A DNA stretch of 55,441 nucleotides from Oscillospiraceae bacterium (GCA_017436035.1 JAFSDV010000026.1:1-55441); one strand, 5' to 3'. Shown: positions 40,884-49,014, counted from the stretch's first letter. Numbers and translations are program-made. Notes: generated by a model not told the origin, from the sequence alone.

Positions 40884-41765
40884 ATGCACGTATATACAAA
40901 TTTGGATCAAAAGCAGCACGGGACTCCGGAATTTCCAGCGGAGTATTATTATGTGGATCACCTCCATCCCCGGTATCAAATGTCAGTCCATTGGCACAAT
41001 GAATGGGAGCTTCTGCGGGTAAAAGCCGGGGCGTTTCAGATTCTTCTGGACGATGAGCAGATCACTGCACAGGCAGGTGATGTTCTCTTGATTCGCGGCG
41101 GTGTGCTCCACGGCGGGATTCCCGCTTCCTGCGCTTATGAATGCTTTGTCTTTGACCTTTACGGTCTTTTCCGGGGAACAGAAATGGTAAAAAAGCATCT
41201 GCGGCCCTTTTACCGGCAGCAGATCTGCCCCAAAAGCTTTTTCTCTTCAGAAACAGAACCGGCTGTCTGCGCCATCGCAGACGAGCTGATGGCGATTTTT
41301 AACGACAGTGCCGCGCAGGATACAGATTGCCATGAGTTGGAAACGGCAGCTTGTATCTGCAAGCTGTTTGCCCGGATTCTGAAGGACAAGTGCTACACGC
41401 CTGCCTCGCCTGAGGTATATGCCGATCATCATCGCATCGATCAGATGAAGGAGGTGCTGGAGTACATTGAGAAGCATTATAATTCCGGCTTGTCCCTGGA
41501 GGAGCTGGCTGGGGTGGTGGGCATGAATCCAAAGTATTTTTGCAGAGTTTTCGCGGCACTGACTCACCAAACACCAATGGATTATGTAAACTTCTTCCGG
41601 ATCGAACACGCCGCCTATTTACTGGACAGCACCGACCTTTCTGTGACTGCTATCGGTACGGAATGTGGCTTTTCGGAAAGCAGTTATTTTACAAAGGTAT
41701 TCAAAAAGTACAAGGGTACTACCCCGAAGGCCTACCGGCAACTTAAAGCCAATACAGCAGTCTAA
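40884..41765 (+). CDS. AraC-family transcriptional regulator
   Basis: The 293-residue regulator has an N-terminal cupin sensor (about 20-110: YQMSVHWHNEWELLRVKAG, AGDVLLIRGGVLHGG) and a C-terminal AraC DNA-binding domain (about 190-287) with two helix-turn-helices, SLEELAGVVGMNPKYFCRVF and VTAIGTECGFSESSYFTKVF. It is divergent from the sugar operon and convergent with the glycosidase-like gene, and is the obvious activator of both. AGAGGAAG lies before ATG 40884. Confidence 0.93.
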   Translation: MHVYTNLDQKQHGTPEFPAEYYYVDHLHPRYQMSVHWHNEWELLRVKAGAFQILLDDEQITAQAGDVLLIRGGVLHGGIPASCAYECFVFDLYGLFRGTEMVKKHLRPFYRQQICPKSFFSSETEPAVCAIADELMAIFNDSAAQDTDCHELETAACICKLFARILKDKCYTPASPEVYADHHRIDQMKEVLEYIEKHYNSGLSLEELAGVVGMNPKYFCRVFAALTHQTPMDYVNFFRIEHAAYLLDSTDLSVTAIGTECGFSESSYFTKVFKKYKGTTPKAYRQLKANTAV

Positions 41766-41783
41766 GATAAGTGGTTAAAAAAG

Positions 41784-41817
41784 CCGCCAACCGTCAAAAA
41801 ACTTTGACGGTTGGCGG
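41784..41817. terminator. Terminator between the regulator and glycosidase-like genes
   Basis: A perfect 15-bp stem (41784-41798, 41803-41817) with an AAAC loop. The T run is strong on the minus strand (end of the glycosidase-like gene) and weak on the plus strand. Confidence 0.88.
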
Positions 41818-41825
41818 TATTGTCG

Positions 41826-44504
41826 TTACGGGATCAGCCAGCCAAATTCGCCGGGGGAAATATACTTCTTTCCAAGAGTGTGCACCGGATATTCTTCGAT
41901 GATCCACAGGGCGTCGCCGGACTTGACACTGAGCTTGATGGGAGTGTTTCCGGTCCAGCCAATGTCTGCTCTGTTTAGTGTCAGCAGAATGCCGTCATCC
42001 AGCTTGCTGGTTTTCCATTTGGCTTGCTCCTTTTCGTAGGCTTCGCCAAACAGGGAATAGTAGTAGGTTGCCTGCATCCAGTCATGGGTCGCAGTGCCAT
42101 CCTTGCCGATGATGATGGGCGGGTAGGGATGCATCAGCTGGAACTCGGCGGAAAGGATAAAATCCGTGCTTCCGGAGACCTTGATATACAGATTCTCGTC
42201 GTCGTAAGCAACCGCGAAGCGGGAGGCACCGTCTGTTAAATGCTGCACCGGTGCATCGTGGATGCTTCCGCTATGCATCTGATACCGCACAGAATCCTCC
42301 TCAATGCCCTGGTAGTACTCCAGAGGAACAAGACCCTGTGCTACCCGCTCTTCGATCTCGGGGAATTCGGTGGCAAGAAGCTTTTTCAGCTTTTCGATAC
42401 GGTCAGCGATCTTTTCGGGGAAGTATTTATAGCCTTCCGCCTCGGAGTGATAGCCCAGTCTTCCGTCCTGCTTGCAAAGGGTGATCATATTCTGGGAATT
42501 AACCATCTCGTCTGAAACGAGAGCTTTCATTTCCTGCAGAAGCTGTTTTGCGTTTCCGTCACACAGACCCAGCTGCTCCCGCTTCTTGTAGAATTTGAGG
42601 ATGTTGCAGCCGCTTTTGAACAGGGTGTCAATGGCCTTAATAACGCTCAGATGCTCATCGGGGATGGGTACGCCTGCAAGCTTTTGCAGACCTTCTGTGA
42701 AGCTTTTGCTCATCTGCCCGGTGAGGGTGATTGCCTCTTCCAGCGTATGACCGCACATCAGGGCTTCGTAGATGCGGTCGCCGTCCGGTTTATCCAAAAG
42801 CAGCCAGGAACGGGACAGGGAGAAGTTTCGGGGCTTCAGGTACAGCTGCCAGCAGACACTGTCGTGCATCGGTCCGTAGTAGCTGAACATCACATTCAGG
42901 GGATACTTGCTGTAGCCTTCTTCAAAACAGTTCCACGCGCTGCAAAGGGCCTTGGCGGTGGATCTTCCGGAGTAGATGGAAGAAAGATGCTCTAAGAAGG
43001 CTTCTTTATCGGAGAAATCCTCCCAGAAAGCAAGCTCGCCTGCGGCCTTGCTCATTATAGAGGGGTAGTTACCGAAGTACCAACACTCCACAACACCCTC
43101 AACACCGAGACGGCGGGCACCCTTGAACTTGTCAAAAAGGATGCCGGGAACAGGGATGTAAGGAACGGTAGCGATCTCGTGGGAGCAGCAGACCTGCATT
43201 TTTGCATACAGATGCTTGCCGAATTTTTTGGCTGCTTCGCCGGTCTTTTCAAACATCGGAGACGGGCCGGTATAGGAAAGCCAGTAATCCACGCCCTGAC
43301 GAACTTTGCCGAGCTGTTCCTGGTAGCCCATATCGTCAAAATTCTGCATGAGCATCACATCTTCTGGCGCATGCTCTACATAACTGACGATATCCCGGTC
43401 CGTCCATCTTCTGTGTCCGTAGGTCCAGCTTACAAACTCAGCCTTGCTGCCGCTCTGACGCATACCTTCCCGCAGGCAGTCCAGCGTGTGGGACAGGGCC
43501 TCTCCCCGGTCAATATGACCGCAATGAGGACAGGTATTCCCAGCCTGTGCAGCGCAGGTGGTAATCCGTTCGCCGGCGGTAATGCTCATATAGCCGGCAA
43601 GCTTGGGGACCATTTCACACAGCTTCTTAGTGGCATCGATGCAAAACTGTCTGCCCTTTTCTGTGTGGGTGCAGAAAGCCCGAAAGCCGTTGGTTGTCTG
43701 AAACTCTGAATTGTCGCTGGAGGTTCCCAGCAGATCCTGATGTTTTTTAATAATTGCTTCATCCGTGGGTGCGGCAGGCTCAATGGCAAACACATACACG
43801 CCAATGCCGTAGCGGGCGCATTTTTCGCATACCCGGTTGAGCTTGGCGATCCGCTTCTCGTGCCCCTGTCCGTATTCCGGGATTATTGCGGAAGGAATGA
43901 TGTCGAAAAAGTTGGTGTAGATCCACAAACCGTTGGTTCCGTCATGGGCAAGGCGGCTTAAATAATTGTCGTCGTAGTAGTCAATGTCGTCGGAAAGCTC
44001 GTCTCCGCATTTGGGCGGCCGGTTGGTAGGGCTGAAGAAGCCACGGGTAATTCTTTTGCGAATGTACGGTGTCCGCTTGGTGGTTCCTTTGGGTAAAAAC
44101 GGACCTTCAGCGGCAATCAGCGCATCCTCAAGGTAGTAGATGCCACGGCGAATACCCTCTGTGTCGTTGGCGGTGATGGTCACGCCGGTATCGTTGATTT
44201 CAATAAGATGTTCCTCGAATTTATCGGTAGCGCCTTGTCTGACTGTGACCGGAAAACGGTCGCCTTTTAAGGCGTATGTATTCAAAAAGACGTTAAAATC
44301 GTCGTAAGCGGTCTCCAGCAGACCTTCCTCATCCGGGAAGTCACAGACCAAATACATACCCTGAGCGCAGATCTCACTGTCTTTGGCTGCTCCTGTGCCG
44401 AAAGTCTTGACCTTTTCTTGGTGCAGAGGGGATTTCAGATCCTCTAAAAACAAAAGATCGGGCTGTTTGTTAAAAAATTCGTCTGTTTTTACTGTTCTTT
44501 TCAT
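41826..44504 (-). CDS. Large glycosidase-like protein of uncertain family
   Basis: The 892-residue protein has an N-terminal alpha/beta domain of the type that precedes GH20, GH67 and GH84 barrels (about 60-135, ending TANDTEGIRRGIYYLEDAL), a barrel-like region (about 150-500) with GYMSITAGERITTCA and a cysteine cluster (TTCAAQAGNTCPHCG), a helical region (about 560-720) and a C-terminal CBM9-like beta domain (about 740-880, FAVAYDDENLYIKVSGS). No signal peptide is seen, so it acts inside the cell. I cannot name the GH family or the catalytic acids. The start is ATG 44504, five bases after GGGAG. Confidence 0.65.
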   Translation of the reverse strand: MKRTVKTDEFFNKQPDLLFLEDLKSPLHQEKVKTFGTGAAKDSEICAQGMYLVCDFPDEEGLLETAYDDFNVFLNTYALKGDRFPVTVRQGATDKFEEHLIEINDTGVTITANDTEGIRRGIYYLEDALIAAEGPFLPKGTTKRTPYIRKRITRGFFSPTNRPPKCGDELSDDIDYYDDNYLSRLAHDGTNGLWIYTNFFDIIPSAIIPEYGQGHEKRIAKLNRVCEKCARYGIGVYVFAIEPAAPTDEAIIKKHQDLLGTSSDNSEFQTTNGFRAFCTHTEKGRQFCIDATKKLCEMVPKLAGYMSITAGERITTCAAQAGNTCPHCGHIDRGEALSHTLDCLREGMRQSGSKAEFVSWTYGHRRWTDRDIVSYVEHAPEDVMLMQNFDDMGYQEQLGKVRQGVDYWLSYTGPSPMFEKTGEAAKKFGKHLYAKMQVCCSHEIATVPYIPVPGILFDKFKGARRLGVEGVVECWYFGNYPSIMSKAAGELAFWEDFSDKEAFLEHLSSIYSGRSTAKALCSAWNCFEEGYSKYPLNVMFSYYGPMHDSVCWQLYLKPRNFSLSRSWLLLDKPDGDRIYEALMCGHTLEEAITLTGQMSKSFTEGLQKLAGVPIPDEHLSVIKAIDTLFKSGCNILKFYKKREQLGLCDGNAKQLLQEMKALVSDEMVNSQNMITLCKQDGRLGYHSEAEGYKYFPEKIADRIEKLKKLLATEFPEIEERVAQGLVPLEYYQGIEEDSVRYQMHSGSIHDAPVQHLTDGASRFAVAYDDENLYIKVSGSTDFILSAEFQLMHPYPPIIIGKDGTATHDWMQATYYYSLFGEAYEKEQAKWKTSKLDDGILLTLNRADIGWTGNTPIKLSVKSGDALWIIEEYPVHTLGKKYISPGEFGWLIP

Positions 44505-44620
44505 AAATCTCCCAACCCTTTCGTTGCGGTCTATATTGAAATTACCGATGATATTCATATAAAATCTTATTATTATTTTACTTATTCTACCACCTGAGCA
44601 AAGATGTTTCTTGTAAGTTT

Positions 44621-44647
44621 TTCACTAAAAAAAGAAAAATATTCACT
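44621..44647. promoter_or_regulatory. Candidate AraC-family operator upstream of the glycosidase-like gene
   Basis: TTCACT occurs at 44621-44626 and again at 44642-44647, 21 bases apart (two helical turns), the usual spacing of AraC-family half-sites. The second is part of AAAATATTCACT, nearly the core found at the rhaB operon. Confidence 0.45.
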
Positions 44648-45033
44648 TCCATGTGGATGATGGAGAGGAAGCGATGGTTGACACTGAGATCCCGAGGGGA
44701 TATTACAGGGGATAAGAATATTGCAGTTTCGCAGGAGGTCTGTCAAGAGGACAGGAAAGTATGTGTAATATGAAAAAAGTGTTATAGATTTTCAGCCCCG
44801 GCAGAACGGCCAATATGCAGAAATTGTTTACGTTGAAAAGCCCTGCTGACCTGACAACTGAATATGCTGCTGTTCTGCGGGAATTGGAGGAGCTGTGTGC
44901 ATACTTTGGTAAGAACTATTTGCGCAGATTCCTGAACAGGATTTATGGCTGCACTACCGAGGTTGCGGGGCAGAGGGGCGTGCCGCATACATAGAGGTGT
45001 CCGAATAAATTGAACCCACAAAATATATAAAAA
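44648..45033. other. Stretch without a recognisable gene; possible gene remnant
   Basis: The only coding-looking piece is 44815-44994 (+), 59 codons beginning MQKLFTLKSPADL and including ELEELCAYFG. It has no RBS and I recognise no family. It could be a relic left at the edge of the accessory region. Confidence 0.4.
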
Positions 45034-45074
45034 CACTAAAGCCTTGAAAATCATTGATTTTCAAGGCTTTAGTG
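45034..45074. repeat. Perfect 19-bp inverted repeat
   Basis: CACTAAAGCCTTGAAAATC (45034-45052) and its exact complement (45056-45074) flank ATT. It directly abuts the tRNA-Ala fragment and could be the former terminator of that tRNA gene or part of a recombination site. Confidence 0.75.
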
Positions 45075-45114
45075 GATATAAGCGGGATCAAACCGCTGAC
45101 CTCTTGAATGCCAT
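45072..45114 (-). other. 3' fragment of a tRNA-Ala(GGC) gene, attachment-site-like
   Basis: Read on the minus strand, 43 bases match the 3' half of a tRNA-Ala: the anticodon loop ATGGCAT, half-stem TCAAG, variable loop AGGTC, T-arm AGCGGTTTGATCCCGCT and the acceptor strand TATATCCAC. The 5' half is absent; the matching half-stem CTTGA is not found upstream. The copy starts in the anticodon loop, where tyrosine recombinases often cross over, so this is probably an att scar. No integrase is in the window. Confidence 0.65.
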
Positions 45115-45246
45115 GGCCTCGGGAGGTGGACAGAATGAATACATATGGATAAAGCGGACTAAATAGCACCAAAATCACGAATAAAAATACATTATGTGTC
45201 AGTTGGTATACAGTGTTTCGTCGTAATTCAAGATTTATTCAAGATG

Positions 45247-45281
45247 AAAAGTAGCGACCTACTCCAAAAGTAGCGACCTAC
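45247..45281. repeat. Tandem 16-bp repeats before the Fic-fold gene
   Basis: AAAAGTAGCGACCTAC occurs at 45247-45262 and 45266-45281 (19-base period). Each contains GTAG-CGAC-CTAC, an imperfect palindrome. They lie about 35-65 bases before the start codon and are candidate operators for the protein's own N-terminal DNA-binding domain. Confidence 0.6.
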
Positions 45282-45313
45282 GACACCAAATCAAAGAATG
45301 CGAGGAATGTTGT

Positions 45314-46252
45314 ATGAATTACTTATCTGCAAAAGAAACTGCCTTTAAATGGGGCGTAAATGTTTCATTAGTGAAGCGCTACTGCGCTCAAGGACGAGTG
45401 CCCGGAGTAGCATTCCGAAACGGTGTTTGGCGCATCCCAGAGGATGCAATCCGTCCTATACGGACAGATTTGGAGTATACATCGGAGGTGGAGTTGCCGG
45501 AACTGGCCAAAAAGCTGCAAAATCAGAAGAAAAAGCGGAATTTTCACGGTTTGTACGATTTCACCGTAATTGACCTTACTTACTCTTCTTCCCGGATGGC
45601 AAGCGTTCGCCTGACCCGTCAGCAGGTGGAAACCATCTTCAAAAAGGGCAAGATCCGGGAGGCTTTCGAGCCCTTTAAAGTCTCCGATGTGATCGAGGTG
45701 CTGAACCACATCCATTGTGTGGACTATATCCTTGACCACGTGATGGAGCCTCTATCCCAAAAGTTCATCCGCAAGCTTCACCATATTTTGATGACCGGCA
45801 CGGTGGACGAGTACCGGGAGCAGGTGCGCCCTGGCGAGTACCGGACGGTTACATCCCGTCCCCGAGATCGTCAACTACTGCACCCGGACAAAATCCATTC
45901 CAGTCTGGCAGAGCTGATCGCTGCCTACGAAAAGCAGACCGATATCGAGCGCAATCACATTCTGGACTTCCACGTCCGCTTCGAGGAAATCTTCCCCTTC
46001 GAGGACGGCAATGGCCGCGTGGGCAGATTGCTTATGTTTAAGGAATGCCTGCGCCACAATGTGATGCCCTTCATCATCGACGATAAACGCCGTTCCCGCT
46101 ACCTTCGTGGTATCAAGGAATGGCACGACGACCGCTACGAACTGGTGGACGTGGTAATGGAAGCCCAAGACCGCTTCGAAGCCCAAATTGAACTCCAAAA
46201 GCTCTACGCCCACAGCCGTCTCTACCTACCTGCAGGCTATACGGAGGACTGA
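45314..46252 (+). CDS. Fic-fold protein with N-terminal HTH and altered active site
   Basis: The 312-residue protein begins with an excisionase/MerR-like helix-turn-helix (about 1-48, YLSAKETAFKWGVNVSLVKR with a wing GVWRIPEDA) and then has a Fido domain (about 85-280). The Fic motif reads HVRFEEIFPFEDGNGRVGR: Phe227 stands where the catalytic His of HPF should be. The usual inhibitory motif (S/T)xxxE(G/N) reads SSRMASV, so its Glu is Ala96. The protein probably does not AMPylate targets; a DNA-binding regulatory role is more likely. GAGG lies a few bases before ATG 45314. The small helical protein follows after three bases. Confidence 0.85.
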   Translation: MNYLSAKETAFKWGVNVSLVKRYCAQGRVPGVAFRNGVWRIPEDAIRPIRTDLEYTSEVELPELAKKLQNQKKKRNFHGLYDFTVIDLTYSSSRMASVRLTRQQVETIFKKGKIREAFEPFKVSDVIEVLNHIHCVDYILDHVMEPLSQKFIRKLHHILMTGTVDEYREQVRPGEYRTVTSRPRDRQLLHPDKIHSSLAELIAAYEKQTDIERNHILDFHVRFEEIFPFEDGNGRVGRLLMFKECLRHNVMPFIIDDKRRSRYLRGIKEWHDDRYELVDVVMEAQDRFEAQIELQKLYAHSRLYLPAGYTED

Positions 46253-46255
46253 GCT

Positions 46256-46519
46256 ATGGATATGAAGAAACTCTGCACCGATGCCGATACCGTCTTGGAG
46301 CTGCTGTACAACACCTATTACGAGCACGTGTGCACCGACGATACCGACGAGATCAAACAGGCCTTTGACGACCTCTATAACGCCCTGTCCGATAAAACCC
46401 TCAAAGAAAAGGACACTATTATCGACCTTGTCTGTAACCTCTGCCGCCTGCACCAACAATCCGGCTTCATCGCCGCCCTCAAACTCGCCCACCGCCTCTC
46501 CCACGAACTAAATATCTAA
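46256..46519 (+). CDS. Small acidic helical protein of unknown function
   Basis: The 87-residue protein is almost wholly alpha-helical by composition: DADTVLELLYNTYYEHV, then a helix through TDEIKQAFDDLYNALS and a C-terminal FIAALKLAHRLSHELN. I do not recognise a characterised family, though DUF6809-type proteins have a similar look. It starts three bases after the Fic-fold gene and ends at a hairpin, so it is probably its partner. The last 70 bases and the hairpin occur again, decayed, at 50267-50391. Confidence 0.75.
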   Translation: MDMKKLCTDADTVLELLYNTYYEHVCTDDTDEIKQAFDDLYNALSDKTLKEKDTIIDLVCNLCRLHQQSGFIAALKLAHRLSHELNI

Positions 46520-46566
46520 CTCTCCCAACGCAAAGGGCCGCCCATTCCGGGCGGCCCTGATTCTAA
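46452..46566 (+). repeat. Direct repeat copy A (gene tail plus terminator)
   Basis: These bases, covering the end of the small helical gene and its hairpin, match 50267-50391 in the same orientation at roughly 80% identity by eye, including CAACGCAAAGGGCCGCCC-like and CCGGCTTCATCG blocks. The two copies bracket the XRE/ASCH/HNH operon. Confidence 0.75.
46534..46558 (+). terminator. Hairpin after the Fic-fold gene pair
   Basis: A perfect 10-bp stem AGGGCCGCCC/GGGCGGCCCT with an ATTCC loop; the T run after it is weak. Confidence 0.72.
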
Positions 46567-46680
46567 ATGCGATATTGCTTGGAGTACTACTTGTCATATG
46601 GCAAGTAGTAAAATTGTCTGGATCCAATGACTTACCATAAATAAACTCTCTTCAAATTTGGTGTTCTAATTTAAAGGATG

Positions 46681-46709
46681 TTGACATAATGCAAATATTT
46701 TGTTATAAT
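46681..46709 (+). promoter_or_regulatory. Consensus promoter of the XRE-ASCH-HNH operon
   Basis: TTGACA (46681-46686), 17 bases, TATAAT (46704-46709): a perfect sigma-A consensus. Confidence 0.87.
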
Positions 46710-46734
46710 GTTCTATGTAATATAACATAGAACA
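46709..46734. promoter_or_regulatory. Palindromic operator over the transcription start
   Basis: TGTTCTATGT (46709-46718) and its exact complement (46725-46734) flank AATATA. The 10-bp perfect palindrome covers the expected start of transcription and probably binds the XRE regulator encoded 14 bases downstream. Confidence 0.75.
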
Positions 46735-46747
46735 AGGGGGGCGAAAA

Positions 46748-47131
46748 ATGCCGAAAAAGAACTTTGATAGTAAGCAAGAGCAGAAGCAACAACTAGGTGC
46801 AATGCTGGCTCTTTGCCGTGGCGAAAGAAGTCTGCGCGAAATCGCTAGGGCAATCGAAATCCCTGCGTCAAATCTCAGCTATATTGAAAAAGGCATCAAC
46901 GCTCCTAGTCCGGAAGTGTATGAGAAAATTATTTTAGAGTTAGCACCTTCCGATGAAAAGCGACAAGAAATGGATGCTTTATATAGTTGCATTAGAGACC
47001 TACCTCCACCTGACATATGCGAAATACTTATTACTAACAACGGACTCAACAATTCGCTGCGGTTACTGGGAAATAAACAAATTTCTAATGATATGCTTAT
47101 GCAAATCAACAAATTGTTTGCATCGTTTTGA
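46748..47131 (+). CDS. XRE-family transcriptional regulator of the ASCH-HNH cassette
   Basis: The 127-residue protein has an HTH_3 domain (about 15-65): LGAMLALCRGERSLREIARA, then the recognition region IPASNLSYIEKG. The C-terminal 60 residues are helical and unrecognised. AAGGGGGGCG precedes ATG 46748. A strong promoter and a 10-bp palindrome precede it, the layout of an autorepressed cassette as seen in many defence and toxin-antitoxin loci. The fusion protein gene follows after 15 bases. Confidence 0.88.
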   Translation: MPKKNFDSKQEQKQQLGAMLALCRGERSLREIARAIEIPASNLSYIEKGINAPSPEVYEKIILELAPSDEKRQEMDALYSCIRDLPPPDICEILITNNGLNNSLRLLGNKQISNDMLMQINKLFASF

Positions 47132-47146
47132 TAGAGGAGCAATAAC

Positions 47147-49009
47147 ATGAAAACATATTACCTGAAAATTAGAGATAAATTCATAGGCGAAATCAAGGCA
47201 GGAAATAAAAAACATGAATATAGATTAGCGTCACCAGAAAGAACGCAGATCAAAGTGGGGGATACTTTGGTGTTGGTTTCTAATCAAAATAGATCTGTGT
47301 TCGTAAAAACCACCGTAAAGGGCATAAGAATTTTCCCTGGATGGAAAGAAGCACTTGAAGATAATTGGAAACAGGATTTTCAGAATTTGTATTCTACGAT
47401 TGATGAAGCGTTGAAAGAGTGCTATAAGTTTTATCCCAAAGACGAAGTTGATACCTATGGTATTATTGTCTATGAAATTGAACCACTTAAAACGGACATT
47501 TTGCAATCCAGTATCCTTATTGACACTAATATCATAATCAAAAGGGAAAGCAGCAATAATGCAACCTTTGAAATTGCCAGCTTGTTTAATTGGTTTGCTA
47601 AAAAAAGCTCTGCGATTTTTGTTCATGAGTGTTCCAGAGAGGAACTTTCAAACCACCGTGATGAAGCGGTAAAAAACAATATGCTTACAAAACTGAAGTC
47701 ATATAACACCTTGCCGGTGTTTGCGCATCAGCCGGACCCTTATTTTGAAGCGGTGACATCTCAGTATGCAAAAGATCAAAACGGTATTATTGACAATGCT
47801 TTGTTGCGCGAGGTATACGATGGTAATGTCGGTATACTTTTGACGGATGACAACCTTATTCTAAGAAAGGCACAGGAGCTATATATACGGGATAGGGTTC
47901 TTACTTCGGCGGAACTTTTGTCATGGTTTGAAAGCTGTGATCCCAAAAATATTGAATATAAAATGTTGGCCGTTACGTTGAGTGAATTTGGCGATGTTGA
48001 TTTGAATTCTTCGTTTTTTGATACACTAAGAGAGGATTACGAAGGGATTGCTTTCGATAATTGGTTCAAGAAGAAAGCTCGCAACAAAGAAAAGGCATAT
48101 ATATTCAAAAATGAATCAGGACTGTTACAAGGTTTTTTATACCTAAAAGATGAGTACGAGGATGAACCTGACTATCTAAAAGTAACACCACCTCTTACAC
48201 CTAAGCGGAGAATGAAGGTAGGAACTTTTAAAATTGAGCAAACAGGCTTCCGGCTTGGCGAACGCTTCTTAAAAATTATTTTTGATAATGCAAGAAGCCG
48301 CAAGGTTGACGAAATCTATGTCACCTTGTTTGAAAACAAGCGCGAAGAGGTCAAAAGGTTAAAGTCGTTGATGGAAGAATGGGGATTCCACAAACATGGC
48401 TATAAACCGAATGGTGAACTTGTCCTTGTAAAAACAATGGAACTATATGATTCTAGCGAAAGCCCTAAATTTAACTATCCACTTCTCAAAGCAGCACCTG
48501 ATTGTTATTTTCTTCCAATATATGCCCAGTATCATACAGACCTTTTTCCCGATATGATATTAAAAAACGAGGACATGCATCTGTACGAAGACAAAAAGGC
48601 TCATCGATATGCGTTAGAAAAAATCTATCTTTCTGGTTCTTTTAACGCACCTGCCAATCCGGGAGACTTGTTCGTAATATACAGGATAGCGGATCAAGGG
48701 TATAAAAAGTATTCTTCTGTTGTAACTGGTATTGCCATTATCGAAAGCATTACCAAAACTAAAACTGCAGATGAGTGTGTAGCTATATGTAAAAATCGCT
48801 CTGTATTCACGGAAGAAGAAATCAGAGAAATGCATAAAACTCGCCCAATCGTTATTAAGCTACTCGATTATATGCCCTTTACGACAAAAGTTACTTTGGA
48901 TCAACTACGAGCAAACGGAATAGTAGCAAAAAATGCCGGACCGCGACAATTTGATCAGATATCTAAGGAACAATTTGAAATTATGTACAGATTAGGAACG
49001 GAGGGGTGA
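47147..49009 (+). CDS. ASCH-PIN-GNAT-PUA-like four-domain fusion protein
   Basis: 620 residues. Domain 1 (about 1-112) is ASCH/PUA-like: YYLKIRDKFIGEIKAGNKKHEYR, VGDTLVLVS. Domain 2 (about 121-262) is a PIN nuclease: SSILIDTN (Asp126), FVHECSREEL (Glu161 or Glu165), IIDNALL (Asp216) and LLTDDN (Asp234). Domain 3 (about 305-432) looks like a GNAT acetyltransferase: VGTFKIEQTGFRLGERFLKI and MEEWGFHKHGYK. Domain 4 (about 465-615) is again PUA/ASCH-like, with GDLFVIYRIADQGYKKYSSV. PUA-type folds bind RNA or modified bases and PIN domains cut RNA; the whole is not a protein I know by name. RBS GAGGAG at 47132-47137. Confidence 0.75.
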   Translation: MKTYYLKIRDKFIGEIKAGNKKHEYRLASPERTQIKVGDTLVLVSNQNRSVFVKTTVKGIRIFPGWKEALEDNWKQDFQNLYSTIDEALKECYKFYPKDEVDTYGIIVYEIEPLKTDILQSSILIDTNIIIKRESSNNATFEIASLFNWFAKKSSAIFVHECSREELSNHRDEAVKNNMLTKLKSYNTLPVFAHQPDPYFEAVTSQYAKDQNGIIDNALLREVYDGNVGILLTDDNLILRKAQELYIRDRVLTSAELLSWFESCDPKNIEYKMLAVTLSEFGDVDLNSSFFDTLREDYEGIAFDNWFKKKARNKEKAYIFKNESGLLQGFLYLKDEYEDEPDYLKVTPPLTPKRRMKVGTFKIEQTGFRLGERFLKIIFDNARSRKVDEIYVTLFENKREEVKRLKSLMEEWGFHKHGYKPNGELVLVKTMELYDSSESPKFNYPLLKAAPDCYFLPIYAQYHTDLFPDMILKNEDMHLYEDKKAHRYALEKIYLSGSFNAPANPGDLFVIYRIADQGYKKYSSVVTGIAIIESITKTKTADECVAICKNRSVFTEEEIREMHKTRPIVIKLLDYMPFTTKVTLDQLRANGIVAKNAGPRQFDQISKEQFEIMYRLGTEG

Positions 49010-49014
49010 GTGAA

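Noticed and set aside
44815-44994. 59-codon open frame starting MQKLFTLK
   Set aside because: No RBS, no promoter and no family resemblance; kept only as a possible remnant.
45072-45114. A complete tRNA gene
   Set aside because: The 5' half with D-arm and acceptor strand is missing and the half-stem before the anticodon loop does not pair; only a 3' fragment is present.
45247-45281. CRISPR array
   Set aside because: Only two short repeats with a three-base gap, no spacers and no cas genes; better explained as operator repeats.
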